Assembly: GCA_013298485.1 (NCBI GenBank)
Contig: JAAFHS010000047.1
Location: 1 to 7,583, forward strand
Direction: 5' to 3'
Length of the DNA: 7,583 nucleotides
Origin: Rhodobacterales bacterium
Lineage (GTDB): Bacteria; Pseudomonadota; Alphaproteobacteria; Rhodobacterales; Rhodobacteraceae
This document shows, in pieces, positions 1 through 7,108 of the stretch (its first letter is position 1; each line of letters opens with the position of its first letter). The position numbers and the translations under genes were made by a program. The notes beneath the pieces are model-generated. The model saw only the letters and a list, made by a program, of their open reading frames with translations, was not told where the DNA came from and ran no database searches.

Positions 1-1960
1 GCGGCATCTCATCCGCGCAGATCGCACCGATCACGCCGCAGGGTTCGTTCATCGCCAGCGCGATCCCCCGGATCGGCACCGATTTTGCCGCACCATCATA
101 TTTGTCCGCCCAGGCCGCATAGGTGAACAGCCGCTGGATCGCCGCCTCCACCTCCGCAGCACCCGGCTTTCCCGTCATGTCGGCGATGCGCCCCGCAAAC
201 TCCGTCGCCCGCGCCGACAGGTTCTCGCCGATGTAATACAGGATTTGCGCGCGGGCATGGGCGGTCATCCGCGCCCAGCCGCGTGCCGCCTGCGCCGCCT
301 CAACCGCGTTGCGGATGTCCTTGCGGTTGCCGATGCCCACATGCCCCAGCAGCTTGCCGCGCGGGCTGACGACGGCGCGCGAATACCCGCCATCGGGCCG
401 CGCCTGCTTGCCGCCGATGAACAGCTTTGCCGTGCGGTCGATCCCCGCCACCGCCACCACATCCGCCGTGACCGCCACCAGCGGTTTCAGCGCCTTTGCC
501 TGACCCGCCGGTTTGACATAAGCCGCCAGCCCCTCCCAGCCGCCCTCACGCCCGAACCCGCTTTCGCGCACCCCGCCAAAGCCTGCGGCGGCATCGAACA
601 TGTTGGTGCCGTTGATCCAGACGATGCCCGCGCGCAGTTTCGGCGCGACATCCAGCGCGAGGTTGATGTTTTCGGTCCATACGGTTGCGGCAAGGCCATA
701 GCGCGTGTTGTTCGCCAGTTCCACCGCCTCACCCGGTGTGCGGAAGGTCATGGCGACCAGCACGGGGCCAAAGATTTCCTCCTGCATCAGGGTGCTGGCG
801 GCGGACAGCCCGGTGATCAGGGTGGGGGGATAAAAGCACCCCTCGGGCACCGTGCAGGCCGCGCGGTACAGATCGCCTTCGGCATTCCCATCCACCATGC
901 TGCGGATCGCGTCGAGTTGCACCGGGTCCACAATCGCACCCACATCAATGCATTTGTCCAAGGGATCGCCAATGCGCAACCCGTCCATCCGGCGCTTCAG
1001 TTTGGCGTAAAACCGCTCCGCCACGCCTTCCTGCACCAACAGGCGGCTGCCTGCACAGCAGACCTGCCCCTGATTGAACCAGATCGCATCGACCAATCCT
1101 TCGACCGCAGAATCCAGATCGGCATCATCAAACACGATATAGGGGGATTTGCCGCCCAACTCCAACGTCAGCGCCTTGCCCGTGCCTGCGGTGGCGACCC
1201 TGATCTTGCGGCCCACGGCGGTCGATCCGGTGAAGGCGATCTTGTCGACGCCCGGATGATCCACCAGCGCCGCGCCCGTCTCGCCATCGCCCGTCACGAT
1301 GTTCAGCACGCCTTTGGGCAGGCCCGCCTCACGCGACAGTTCGGCAAACAGCAGGGCGGTTAGGGGGGTGTACTCAGCGGGTTTCAGCACGATCGTATTG
1401 CCCGCCGCCAATGCCGGGGCGACTTTCCATGCGAGCATCAGCAGCGGAAAGTTCCAGGGGATCACCGCGCCGCAAACACCCAGAGGCACCTGATCGGGCA
1501 TCTCGGATGCCATCAGCTGGGCAAGACCCGCGTGGTAATAGAAATGCCGCGCGACAAGGGGGATGTCGATATCGCGGGATTCGCGGATCGGTTTGCCGTT
1601 GTCCATCGTCTCCAGCACGGCAAACAGGCGCGATTGTTTCTGCACCAGCCGGGCGAGGGCATACAGGACGCGCGCCCGCTGATGCCCGGGTGTCTTTGCC
1701 CACTTCCCCTGTGCGCGGCGCGCGGCGGCAATGGCGGCATCAAGGCTGGCTTGCGTACCCTGGCTCACCATGGCCAGAACGCGGCCCGTCGCGGGGTTCT
1801 TGGTTTCAAAGGTCGCTTCGGGCGCCGTGAACGCGCCGTCGATCCAATGGCCAAAGCGCCCCTGATGAGCGGCAATCCACGCCAGCGCCTCGGCATTGCC
1901 TTCAGGTGCCGGGCCGTAGTCCATGCTGTCAAAAATCTGTCTGACCGTTGGCGTGTTCAT
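1..1960 (-). CDS. Two-domain aldehyde dehydrogenase, ALDH16-like (3' end outside window)
   Basis: NAD(P)-dependent aldehyde dehydrogenase, cytosolic, oxidising an aldehyde to its acid. The frame is open from an ATG at 1960 to the left edge without a stop, giving 653 codons, more than the roughly 500 of a single-domain ALDH. Domain 1 (about residues 35-500) has every key element: PWNFP with oxyanion-hole Asn170, cofactor-binding Lys193, the Rossmann motif FTGSTAVG near 243-250, general base Glu267 in LELGGKSP, nucleophile Cys301 in NQGQVCCAGSR, and Glu395 in EEIFGPV. A second ALDH-like domain starts near residue 505 (FIGGK at 514). Its counterpart of PWNFP reads ADEMP, so the catalytic Asn is replaced and this half is probably non-catalytic, as in the ALDH16 family. 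The ATG follows the deoC stop by 4 bases with only a weak GGGA upstream, suggesting coupling. Acetaldehyde from DeoC is a likely substrate (inference). Whether the nucleotide is NAD or NADP cannot be read. Confidence 0.9.
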   Translation of the reverse strand, partial: MNTPTVRQIFDSMDYGPAPEGNAEALAWIAAHQGRFGHWIDGAFTAPEATFETKNPATGRVLAMVSQGTQASLDAAIAAARRAQGKWAKTPGHQRARVLYALARLVQKQSRLFAVLETMDNGKPIRESRDIDIPLVARHFYYHAGLAQLMASEMPDQVPLGVCGAVIPWNFPLLMLAWKVAPALAAGNTIVLKPAEYTPLTALLFAELSREAGLPKGVLNIVTGDGETGAALVDHPGVDKIAFTGSTAVGRKIRVATAGTGKALTLELGGKSPYIVFDDADLDSAVEGLVDAIWFNQGQVCCAGSRLLVQEGVAERFYAKLKRRMDGLRIGDPLDKCIDVGAIVDPVQLDAIRSMVDGNAEGDLYRAACTVPEGCFYPPTLITGLSAASTLMQEEIFGPVLVAMTFRTPGEAVELANNTRYGLAATVWTENINLALDVAPKLRAGIVWINGTNMFDAAAGFGGVRESGFGREGGWEGLAAYVKPAGQAKALKPLVAVTADVVAVAGIDRTAKLFIGGKQARPDGGYSRAVVSPRGKLLGHVGIGNRKDIRNAVEAAQAARGWARMTAHARAQILYYIGENLSARATEFAGRIADMTGKPGAAEVEAAIQRLFTYAAWADKYDGAAKSVPIRGIALAMNEPCGVIGAICADEMP

Positions 1961-1964
1961 CGCA

Positions 1965-2951
1965 TCATCCCATCGCATGGCGGTTGGCAGCCGAGTAGTG
2001 GCCGGTCAAATGGTGTTCCAGCTGGCGTTCGATATCGCCCAGCAGGGATGAGGCGCCAAAGCGGAACAGGTCAGGCTGGAGCCAGGCATCACCGAGTTCG
2101 TCTTTCATCATGGCCATGTAGAGCAAGGCATCCTTGGCCTTTGAAATCCCGCCCGCCGGTTTGTAGCCGACCTTGATCCCTGTACGGTCCTGATAGTCGC
2201 GGATCGCGCGGATCATGGTCAGGGTCACGGGCAGGGTGGCATTCACCGCCTCTTTGCCCGTCGATGTCTTGATGAAATCCGCCCCTGCCATCATGCAGAC
2301 CAGGGATGCGCGGGCCACATTGCGCAGCGTGCCCAGTTCGCCCGTGGCGAGGATCGCCTTCACATGTGCCGCGCCACAGGCCGCGCGCATCGCGGCCATC
2401 TCATCATACAAGGCCTGCCAGTTCTGCGTCAGCACATGGCGGCGCGAAATGACGATGTCGATTTCTGCCGCACCTGCGGCCACGCTTTCGCGGATTTCCG
2501 CGATGCGCAGATGCAGTGGCGAGAGCCCTGCAGGAAAGCCGGTCGAGACGGCCGCCACAGGAATGCCCGATCCTGCAAGGGCGGCCACGGCGGTGGCGAC
2601 CATGTCGTGATAGACGCAGACGGCACCGACCCGCAGGCCCGGCAAACCAAGGCGTTCCAGCATCCAGGGGGCAACGGGTTGGCGCGCCTTGGCGCACAGG
2701 CGTTTCGCCCGGCCTGCGGTGTCATCGCCCGACAGCGTGGTCAGATCGATCAGGCTGACGGCTTTGCACAGCCATGCAGCCTGCCATTCCTTTTTCACCG
2801 TCCGCCGCCCGCCGATGGTAGCGGCCCGGCGTTCGATGGCCGATGTGTTCGCCTGCACGCCTGCGACCCAGTCAAGATCAAGCGGCATCCCCGGATTCCG
2901 GGCATGCGTCACCTGCGGCAACAGGCCAGTCATGGCGGTGGCTGTCATCAT
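1965..2951 (-). CDS. deoC: Deoxyribose-phosphate aldolase (DERA), long form
   Basis: Class I aldolase that cleaves 2-deoxy-D-ribose-5-phosphate to glyceraldehyde-3-phosphate and acetaldehyde, the last step of deoxynucleoside catabolism, in the cytosol. The Schiff-base lysine is Lys228 in FIKTSTGKE, the proton-relay lysine is Lys264 in GYKPAGG (36 residues later, the spacing I recall for human DERA), and Asp165 lies in EIDIVISRRHV. At 328 aa it is longer than E. coli DeoC (about 259) and nearer the human enzyme (about 318), with about 60 extra N-terminal residues and the human-like ISR segment after the Asp. The frame stays open upstream to 3209, but I chose the ATG at 2951 because GGAGGA lies 11 bases before it. 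A second ATG follows immediately and cannot be excluded. It is the first gene of a probable two-gene operon with the aldehyde dehydrogenase. Confidence 0.95.
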   Translation of the reverse strand: MMTATAMTGLLPQVTHARNPGMPLDLDWVAGVQANTSAIERRAATIGGRRTVKKEWQAAWLCKAVSLIDLTTLSGDDTAGRAKRLCAKARQPVAPWMLERLGLPGLRVGAVCVYHDMVATAVAALAGSGIPVAAVSTGFPAGLSPLHLRIAEIRESVAAGAAEIDIVISRRHVLTQNWQALYDEMAAMRAACGAAHVKAILATGELGTLRNVARASLVCMMAGADFIKTSTGKEAVNATLPVTLTMIRAIRDYQDRTGIKVGYKPAGGISKAKDALLYMAMMKDELGDAWLQPDLFRFGASSLLGDIERQLEHHLTGHYSAANRHAMG

Positions 2952-2962
2952 TTCCAAGGGGA

Positions 2963-2968
2963 TCCTCC
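2963..2968 (-). promoter_or_regulatory. Ribosome binding site of deoC
   Basis: GGAGGA on the minus strand, 11 bases upstream of the ATG at 2951. It decides the start against the longer open frame, whose upstream residues look unlike a DeoC N-terminus. Confidence 0.7.
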
Positions 2969-3023
2969 GCCGGTGTCGGGTGTCCGCGACGATGCCATGG
3001 GCCGCTACCCGCGACAAGGGTTT

Positions 3024-3052
3024 TGGCCTTGGCTTTCCGCTCTTGCGGTCAA
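3024..3052 (-). promoter_or_regulatory. Candidate deoC promoter
   Basis: TTGACC on the minus strand at 3052-3047, pointing toward deoC. The -10 position at 17-base spacing reads AGGCCA, which is poor. Support comes mainly from the -35 match and from its mirror arrangement with the box for nhaD. The leader would be about 65 bases. Confidence 0.3.
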
Positions 3053-3084
3053 TCCTTGTGCAATCTGGCAGGCGGCATCGCAGG

Positions 3085-3113
3085 TTGACCTTGCGGGCCG
3101 AACGGTGCTTTGT
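3085..3113 (+). promoter_or_regulatory. Candidate nhaD promoter
   Basis: TTGACC at 3085-3090 resembles the well conserved -35 element of alphaproteobacterial housekeeping promoters. The hexamer 17 bases on, CTTTGT at 3108-3113, is a poor -10 match, although -10 elements are weakly conserved in this group. It would give a leader of about 35-40 bases before the nhaD ATG. This is a prediction from sequence only. Confidence 0.35.
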
Positions 3114-3141
3114 GCCGCAAAAGCCGGACGCAGGCACGGAT

Positions 3142-3147
3142 GAGGGG
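3142..3147 (+). promoter_or_regulatory. Ribosome binding site of nhaD
   Basis: GAGGGG, 9 bases before the ATG at 3157. It supports that start over the longer upstream open frame that begins inside deoC on the other strand. Confidence 0.65.
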
Positions 3148-3156
3148 CGAAAAATC

Positions 3157-4461
3157 ATGCATGATCTGGACCTGACGGGGCACTGGGCGGGCATCCTGTC
3201 GCTGATCATCTTCGTGGTCGCCTACATCATGGTGGTGTTCGAAGAATCCACGCACATGGCGAAGTCCAAGCCGGTGATGCTGGCCGCGGGGCTGATCTGG
3301 GCGCTGATCGGCATCGCCTACCTGATGGCAGGGCAGTCAGAGGCGGCACATAGCCATGCGAAAGAGATTATCGAGGAATATGGCGAGCTGTTCCTGTTCC
3401 TGATCGTGGCGATTACTTACGTCAACACGCTGGAGGAACGGCGGGCCTTTGATGTGCTGCGGGTGCGGCTGATCGGGCTGGGCCTCGGGTACCGGCAGTT
3501 GTTCCTGCTGACGGGGATCCTCGGGTTCTTTCTGTCATCGGTGCTGGACAATCTGACGACCGCGCTGGTGATGGGGGCGGTCGTCATGGCACTGGGGCGG
3601 GACAATGCGAAATTCGTCGTGATCGGCTGCATTTCCATCGTGATTGCGGCCAATGCGGGTGGGGCGTTTTCGCCCTTTGGCGATATCACCACCCTGATGG
3701 TCTGGCAGAAGGGCAAGCTGACGTTCTTCGAATTCTTTGCACTGTTCCTGCCATCGCTGATCAACTGGCTGGTGCCTGCCGCGATCATGTACTGGGCGGT
3801 GCCGAACGAAAAGCCATCGGCAGAGGTACGCAATGTGCGTGGCAAGCCGGGCATGATCGGGGTGGCCGTACTGTTCGCGCTGACCATCGCGACGGCGGTG
3901 TCGTTCAAGAATTTCCTGAACCTGCCACCCGCCTTGGGGATGATGCTGGGGCTGGGTTACCTGCAGATCTGGTCCTATTACCTGCGCATGAAGGGCACCC
4001 GGAAGGGCGACGAAGACATGGTGCTGGACAGCTTCAAAGAGGTGCAGCGGGTGGAATGGGACACGCTTTTGTTCTTTTTCGGCATCATCTTTGCAGTGGG
4101 GGGCCTGGGCGTTCTGGGCTATCTCGCGCTCGCGTCAGAGCTGTTGTACACCGATCTGGGGCCGACTTCTGCGAATGTCATCATTGGTGCGCTGTCGGCG
4201 GTGATCGACAACATCCCCCTAATGTTTGCCGTGCTGACGATGGACCCTGCGATGTCGGATGGCGAATGGCTGCTGATCACGCTGACGGCGGGGACGGGCG
4301 GGTCGATGTTGTCAATCGGATCGGCGGCGGGGGTTGCGCTGATGGGGCAGGCGCGGGGTGTCTACACCTTTGGCGCGCATCTGAAATGGGCATGGGCCAT
4401 CGGGCTGGGATACTTGGCGGCGATTGGTGCGCATCTGCTGATCAACGCGCATCTCTTCTGA
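3157..4461 (+). CDS. nhaD: NhaD-type Na+/H+ antiporter
   Basis: Inner-membrane secondary antiporter (NhaD family, ion transporter superfamily) that expels Na+ or Li+ in exchange for H+, usually at alkaline pH. The protein is 434 aa and hydrophobic nearly throughout, with about 12 likely membrane segments. It shows the internal two-fold repeat of the superfamily: SSVLDNLTTALVMG (127-140, Asp131-Asn132) pairs with SAVIDNIPLMFAVL (347-360, Asp351-Asn352), and NAGGAFSPFGDITTLMVW (166-183) pairs with GTGGSMLSIGSAAG (379-392). The first long motif, GAFSPFGDITTLMVW, is characteristic of NhaD. A loop at residues 65-69 has two histidines (HSHAK). Charged cytoplasmic stretches lie near 215-230 and 278-300. 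The ATG at 3157 was chosen for its GAGGGG site and because the first helix begins soon after. It is divergent from deoC and converges on the mrp operon. Ion specificity is inferred from the family. Confidence 0.93.
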   Translation: MHDLDLTGHWAGILSLIIFVVAYIMVVFEESTHMAKSKPVMLAAGLIWALIGIAYLMAGQSEAAHSHAKEIIEEYGELFLFLIVAITYVNTLEERRAFDVLRVRLIGLGLGYRQLFLLTGILGFFLSSVLDNLTTALVMGAVVMALGRDNAKFVVIGCISIVIAANAGGAFSPFGDITTLMVWQKGKLTFFEFFALFLPSLINWLVPAAIMYWAVPNEKPSAEVRNVRGKPGMIGVAVLFALTIATAVSFKNFLNLPPALGMMLGLGYLQIWSYYLRMKGTRKGDEDMVLDSFKEVQRVEWDTLLFFFGIIFAVGGLGVLGYLALASELLYTDLGPTSANVIIGALSAVIDNIPLMFAVLTMDPAMSDGEWLLITLTAGTGGSMLSIGSAAGVALMGQARGVYTFGAHLKWAWAIGLGYLAAIGAHLLINAHLF

Positions 4462-4465
4462 CGCA

Positions 4466-4849
4466 TCAGGGCTGAAATTCATCCGCATCATCGGTACTGT
4501 AGGTCGCCCATGGGCGTTTGGTGCCTGTTGGTGGGATATCTTCGTGCCGCACGGTCAGATGCAGATGGGCCTTGGCCAGAAACAGTGCTGTGATCGGTGC
4601 GGTCAGGAACAGGAAGGCGATCACCAGCAATTCCTGCCATGTCAGCGTCGCCTCGAATATCCACAGGTCCAGCACCGACGCGAGCAGGGCCGTGCCAACA
4701 CCCACCGTCGTGGCCTTGGTCGGCGCATGCAGCCGCTGCATCGGATCGCGCAGTTTCAGCAGGCCAAAGCTGCCGATCAGGCCAAAGATGCCGCCGATGA
4801 CCAGCAGCGCCGCAATTACGATTTCGGTGATCTGATCCAGCCCGATCAT
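4466..4849 (-). CDS. mrpG: Mrp cation/H+ antiporter subunit G
   Basis: Small membrane subunit of the Mrp (Mnh/Pha) multisubunit cation/proton antiporter. The protein is 127 aa with three likely membrane segments (about 8-30, 46-64 and 72-92). The family signature GLLKLRDPMQRLHAPTKATT (residues 29-48) and LTAPITALFLAKA near 82-94 are clear. About 30 hydrophilic C-terminal residues follow, a little longer than the core of the family. The ATG at 4849 overlaps the mrpF stop as ATGA, and GGGGGAG lies 9 bases upstream (4865-4859). An in-frame extension upstream to 5053 runs through mrpF and is rejected. It is the last gene of the operon, ending 4 bases from the convergent nhaD stop. MrpG is needed for activity or assembly of the complex but has no known separate catalytic role. 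Confidence 0.93.
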   Translation of the reverse strand: MIGLDQITEIVIAALLVIGGIFGLIGSFGLLKLRDPMQRLHAPTKATTVGVGTALLASVLDLWIFEATLTWQELLVIAFLFLTAPITALFLAKAHLHLTVRHEDIPPTGTKRPWATYSTDDADEFQP

Positions 4850-5118
4850 TCGATCACACTCCCCCGGGTCAGATACTTCGCGAATGCCACGGATGATACA
4901 AAGCCCGTCATCGCAAACAGGATCGCGGCCTCGAAGTTCAGGGCCGAGCCTGACTTGATACCGTAAAGCACGATCAGGGCGATGGAATTGACGACCATCG
5001 TATCCAGCGCAAGCACGCGGTCCACCACGTTGGACCCGCGCAACAGCAGCCACAGGTTCAACAGCAGGGCAATGCCAAAGCAGCCTAGCGTGAAGTCGAG
5101 CGCATAGGTGAGGATCAT
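4846..5118 (-). CDS. mrpF: Mrp cation/H+ antiporter subunit F
   Basis: Small integral membrane subunit (90 aa) of the Mrp antiporter with three predicted membrane helices (about 5-25, 36-53 and 60-82). The family core NVVDRVLALDTMVVN (30-44) carries Asp33 and Asp39 in or near the second helix; acidic residues in this region of MrpF are reported to matter for Na+ transport in Bacillus. The ATG at 5118 overlaps the mrpE stop as ATGA, and AGGA stands 7 bases before it. Its own stop overlaps the mrpG start in the same way. Length matches the family. Also known as mnhF or phaF. Confidence 0.95.
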   Translation of the reverse strand: MILTYALDFTLGCFGIALLLNLWLLLRGSNVVDRVLALDTMVVNSIALIVLYGIKSGSALNFEAAILFAMTGFVSSVAFAKYLTRGSVIE

Positions 5119-5606
5119 TCGAATATCCTTTTCAATCGGGCCTCATAACGGGTCTTGATATCGTCGCGCACGGCATCGGGGTCGGGCGCATGCAGGGCGT
5201 GGATCAGTAGAACGCGGCCACAATCCGACATATCTGCCGTCACTGTGCCCGGCGTCATTGTGATGGTGCCCGACAGCAGGGCAATCGCCTCGGGTGTGCG
5301 CAGCTCGATCGGGACGGGGATCCAGGCCGATCTGATGCGGTCTGCGGGCATGAAGAGGATGATCCTGGCGACCTGGATATTCGCAAGGATCACGTCCCAG
5401 AACACGATGAGGCCGTATGCGATCAGCGCAGGCACGGATTTGATCTGCGGGCGGTTCGGCCAATAGGCACCCGTCAGCAGGGGAATTGTGATGGCAAGAA
5501 ACGCCGCCAGCACGGCACTGCCGAGTTTCAGGTCATTGACCAGCAGGAACCAGACGATGAACAGCGTCAGTGACAGGTAGGGATGTGGGAACAGGCGGCG
5601 CATCAT
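5115..5606 (-). CDS. mrpE: Mrp cation/H+ antiporter subunit E
   Basis: 163-aa membrane subunit of the Mrp complex. Hydrophobic N-terminal half (membrane segments about 10-24, 29-46 and 57-85) and a soluble C-terminal half holding the MrpE family motif LSGTITMTPGTVTAD (111-125). Length is usual for MrpE. The first of two consecutive ATGs (5606 and 5603) is taken as the start because it forms an ATGA overlap with the mrpD stop, with GGGGGTG shortly upstream. The frame stays open upstream inside mrpD to 5681, but that segment lacks MrpE character. MrpE supports assembly and full activity of the complex in other bacteria. Also mnhE or phaE. Confidence 0.94.
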   Translation of the reverse strand: MMRRLFPHPYLSLTLFIVWFLLVNDLKLGSAVLAAFLAITIPLLTGAYWPNRPQIKSVPALIAYGLIVFWDVILANIQVARIILFMPADRIRSAWIPVPIELRTPEAIALLSGTITMTPGTVTADMSDCGRVLLIHALHAPDPDAVRDDIKTRYEARLKRIFE

Positions 5607-7108
5607 GGCTGCACCCCCAGACGGTTTGCATCGACATAGGGGGCGGGCGCGTGCAGATAGATGGCCGTCGCCTCCATCCACGCCATCACGGGGCCTGCGA
5701 GGACCGTCAGCGCCACCAGCAGGGCGGCCAGCGCAAAGACGGCGGCGAAGGCGAGCGGTTCAGGGTTATGCGGGGTGGGATCGACGTCAGTGGCATGCGC
5801 TTTCCAGAACAGAACCGATCCCGCGCGGGCAAAGCCCAGAACAAGAATCAGTGAGGTTGCCAGCACGAAGGACCAGATCAGGGCCGCCTGATCCCGCATC
5901 GCATCAAGGATCAGCAGTTTGCCGAGGAACCCGGAAAACGGCGGCATTCCGGCCATTGCGATCCCGGCCAAAAAGAACAGTGCTGCAATCAGCCCGCCTT
6001 GGGCCATCGGGGGCATGGCCTGGCCCAGCGACGTCCCCTGCCGCCTGTGCGCCACCAGATCGGCCACCAGAAACAGCATCGCCCCGGCCAGTGTGGAATG
6101 CACGATGTAGTACAAAGCCGACGCCGTCGCCGCAGGTGTGAAAGCCGACAGCGCGACAAAGACCGTGCCCATGGACGCGATCCCTGCGAAGGCGGCAAGG
6201 CGCGGCAGGCTGCTGGCCCCCAACACACCAATCGCACCGACGGTCAGCGTGGCAAGTGCGGCAGGCAGCAGCAGGTCGGCAAACAGGGTGCCGGTTGCGG
6301 CGACCGTCGGTGGAAAGATCAGCGTGAAGATGCGGATGATCGCATAGGCTCCGACCTTGGTCATCACGGCAAAGAGGGCGGCCACCGGCCCCGGGGCATT
6401 GGCATAGGTGCCGGGCAGCCAGAACTGCAGCGGCACCAGCGCGCCCTTGATCGCAAACACCAGCAGCATCAGCACGCCTGCCACCCGGATCAGGGCGGCA
6501 TCACCCTCCGGCAGGGCCGCCACCTTGACCGCGAGATCGGCCAGGTTCAGCGTGCCCGTGACGGCATAAGTGGTGGCCAGCGCGAACAGGAACAGCGTCG
6601 ATCCGATCAGGTTGAACGCCACGTATTGCACGCCCGCGCGCAACCGCGCGCGCCCCGCGCCATGGATCATAAGGCCATAGCTCGCGATCAGCAGCACCTC
6701 GAAAAACACGAACAGGTTGAAGGCATCCCCCGTCAGAAACGCGCCGCAGATGCCCATCAGCTGAAACTGGAAAAGCGCATGAAAGTGCTTGCCGCGCGCA
6801 TCCCAGCCGGTGCCCAAGACGTAGAGCTGTATGATCAGTGCAAGTACTGCCGTCAGGGCGACCATCAGGGCCGACAGCCGGTCCAGCACCAGCACAATGC
6901 CGAACGGGGCAGGCCAGTTGCCGAGGTAGTAGACCTCGGGCTCGTTTGTGGTTGCGGAAAACAACAATGCACCTGCGATGACGGCCAGCAGAGCTGTGCC
7001 AACCAGCCCGACAATGCGCTGCAGGGCAAGATCGTGCCGCATGCCGATGACGATGATCGCGGCCAACATCGCGGGCATGACGACGGGGGCGATGATCCAA
7101 TGGGTCAT
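5603..7108 (-). CDS. mrpD: Mrp cation/H+ antiporter subunit D (NuoN/NuoM-like)
   Basis: 501-aa polytopic subunit of the Mrp antiporter, homologous to the antiporter-like subunits of respiratory complex I (proton_antipo_M family), with about 14 membrane segments expected. Key charged residues sit in the expected helices: Glu137 in FFEVLLIASYGL (the number used for the essential Glu of Bacillus MrpD), Lys221 in IKGALVPLQFWLP, Lys251 in MTKVGAYAII, His337 in YYIVHSTLAGAM, and Lys397 in GFLGKLLI. These form the hydrophilic axis for proton or cation movement known from the family. The start ATG at 7108 overlaps the mrpC stop (ATGA), with GGGGAT about 8 bases before it. The stop overlaps the mrpE start. 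No sign of truncation or frameshift. Confidence 0.96.
   Translation of the reverse strand: MTHWIIAPVVMPAMLAAIIVIGMRHDLALQRIVGLVGTALLAVIAGALLFSATTNEPEVYYLGNWPAPFGIVLVLDRLSALMVALTAVLALIIQLYVLGTGWDARGKHFHALFQFQLMGICGAFLTGDAFNLFVFFEVLLIASYGLMIHGAGRARLRAGVQYVAFNLIGSTLFLFALATTYAVTGTLNLADLAVKVAALPEGDAALIRVAGVLMLLVFAIKGALVPLQFWLPGTYANAPGPVAALFAVMTKVGAYAIIRIFTLIFPPTVAATGTLFADLLLPAALATLTVGAIGVLGASSLPRLAAFAGIASMGTVFVALSAFTPAATASALYYIVHSTLAGAMLFLVADLVAHRRQGTSLGQAMPPMAQGGLIAALFFLAGIAMAGMPPFSGFLGKLLILDAMRDQAALIWSFVLATSLILVLGFARAGSVLFWKAHATDVDPTPHNPEPLAFAAVFALAALLVALTVLAGPVMAWMEATAIYLHAPAPYVDANRLGVQP

Larger units (their letters stand above)
2952..3156. other. Divergent intergenic region between deoC and nhaD
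   Basis: 205 non-coding bases between the divergent starts of deoC and nhaD. Both flanking frames happen to stay open across it, but neither extension looks like protein of these families. It must hold the promoters of both genes. Visible elements are two outward-facing TTGACC boxes, two direct TTGCGG repeats (3043-3048 and 3091-3096) and the two ribosome binding sites at its ends. I recognise no known operator or riboswitch. Confidence 0.7.

Noticed and set aside
245..1363. Open frame of 372 codons on the plus strand
   Set aside because: It lies opposite the aldehyde dehydrogenase in high-GC DNA and has an Arg/Ala/Gln/His-rich composition typical of antisense shadows; the minus-strand frame has clear ALDH motifs.
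1..1960. Possible frameshift or fusion artefact making the long aldehyde dehydrogenase frame
   Set aside because: The reading frame is continuous, and motifs of both domains fall in the same frame; a two-domain ALDH family of this layout is known.
3054..3120. Two TTGTGC-containing near-repeats as an operator
   Set aside because: The copies are short, imperfect and match no operator I recognise; chance is a sufficient explanation.
2364..3143. Open frame of 259 codons on the plus strand opposite deoC
   Set aside because: Shadow of deoC with no plausible domain; the deoC frame shows intact active-site lysines.
2689..3156. Upstream extension of the nhaD frame
   Set aside because: It overlaps deoC on the other strand, is non-hydrophobic, and a good ribosome binding site precedes the ATG at 3157.
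2952..3209. N-terminal extension of deoC
   Set aside because: Basic, proline-rich residues unlike DeoC, crossing into the nhaD start; GGAGGA supports the ATG at 2951.
4458..4469. CTGA-CGCA-TCAG inverted repeat at the nhaD/mrpG junction as a terminator
   Set aside because: The stem is only 4 base pairs and is followed by no T-run on either strand.
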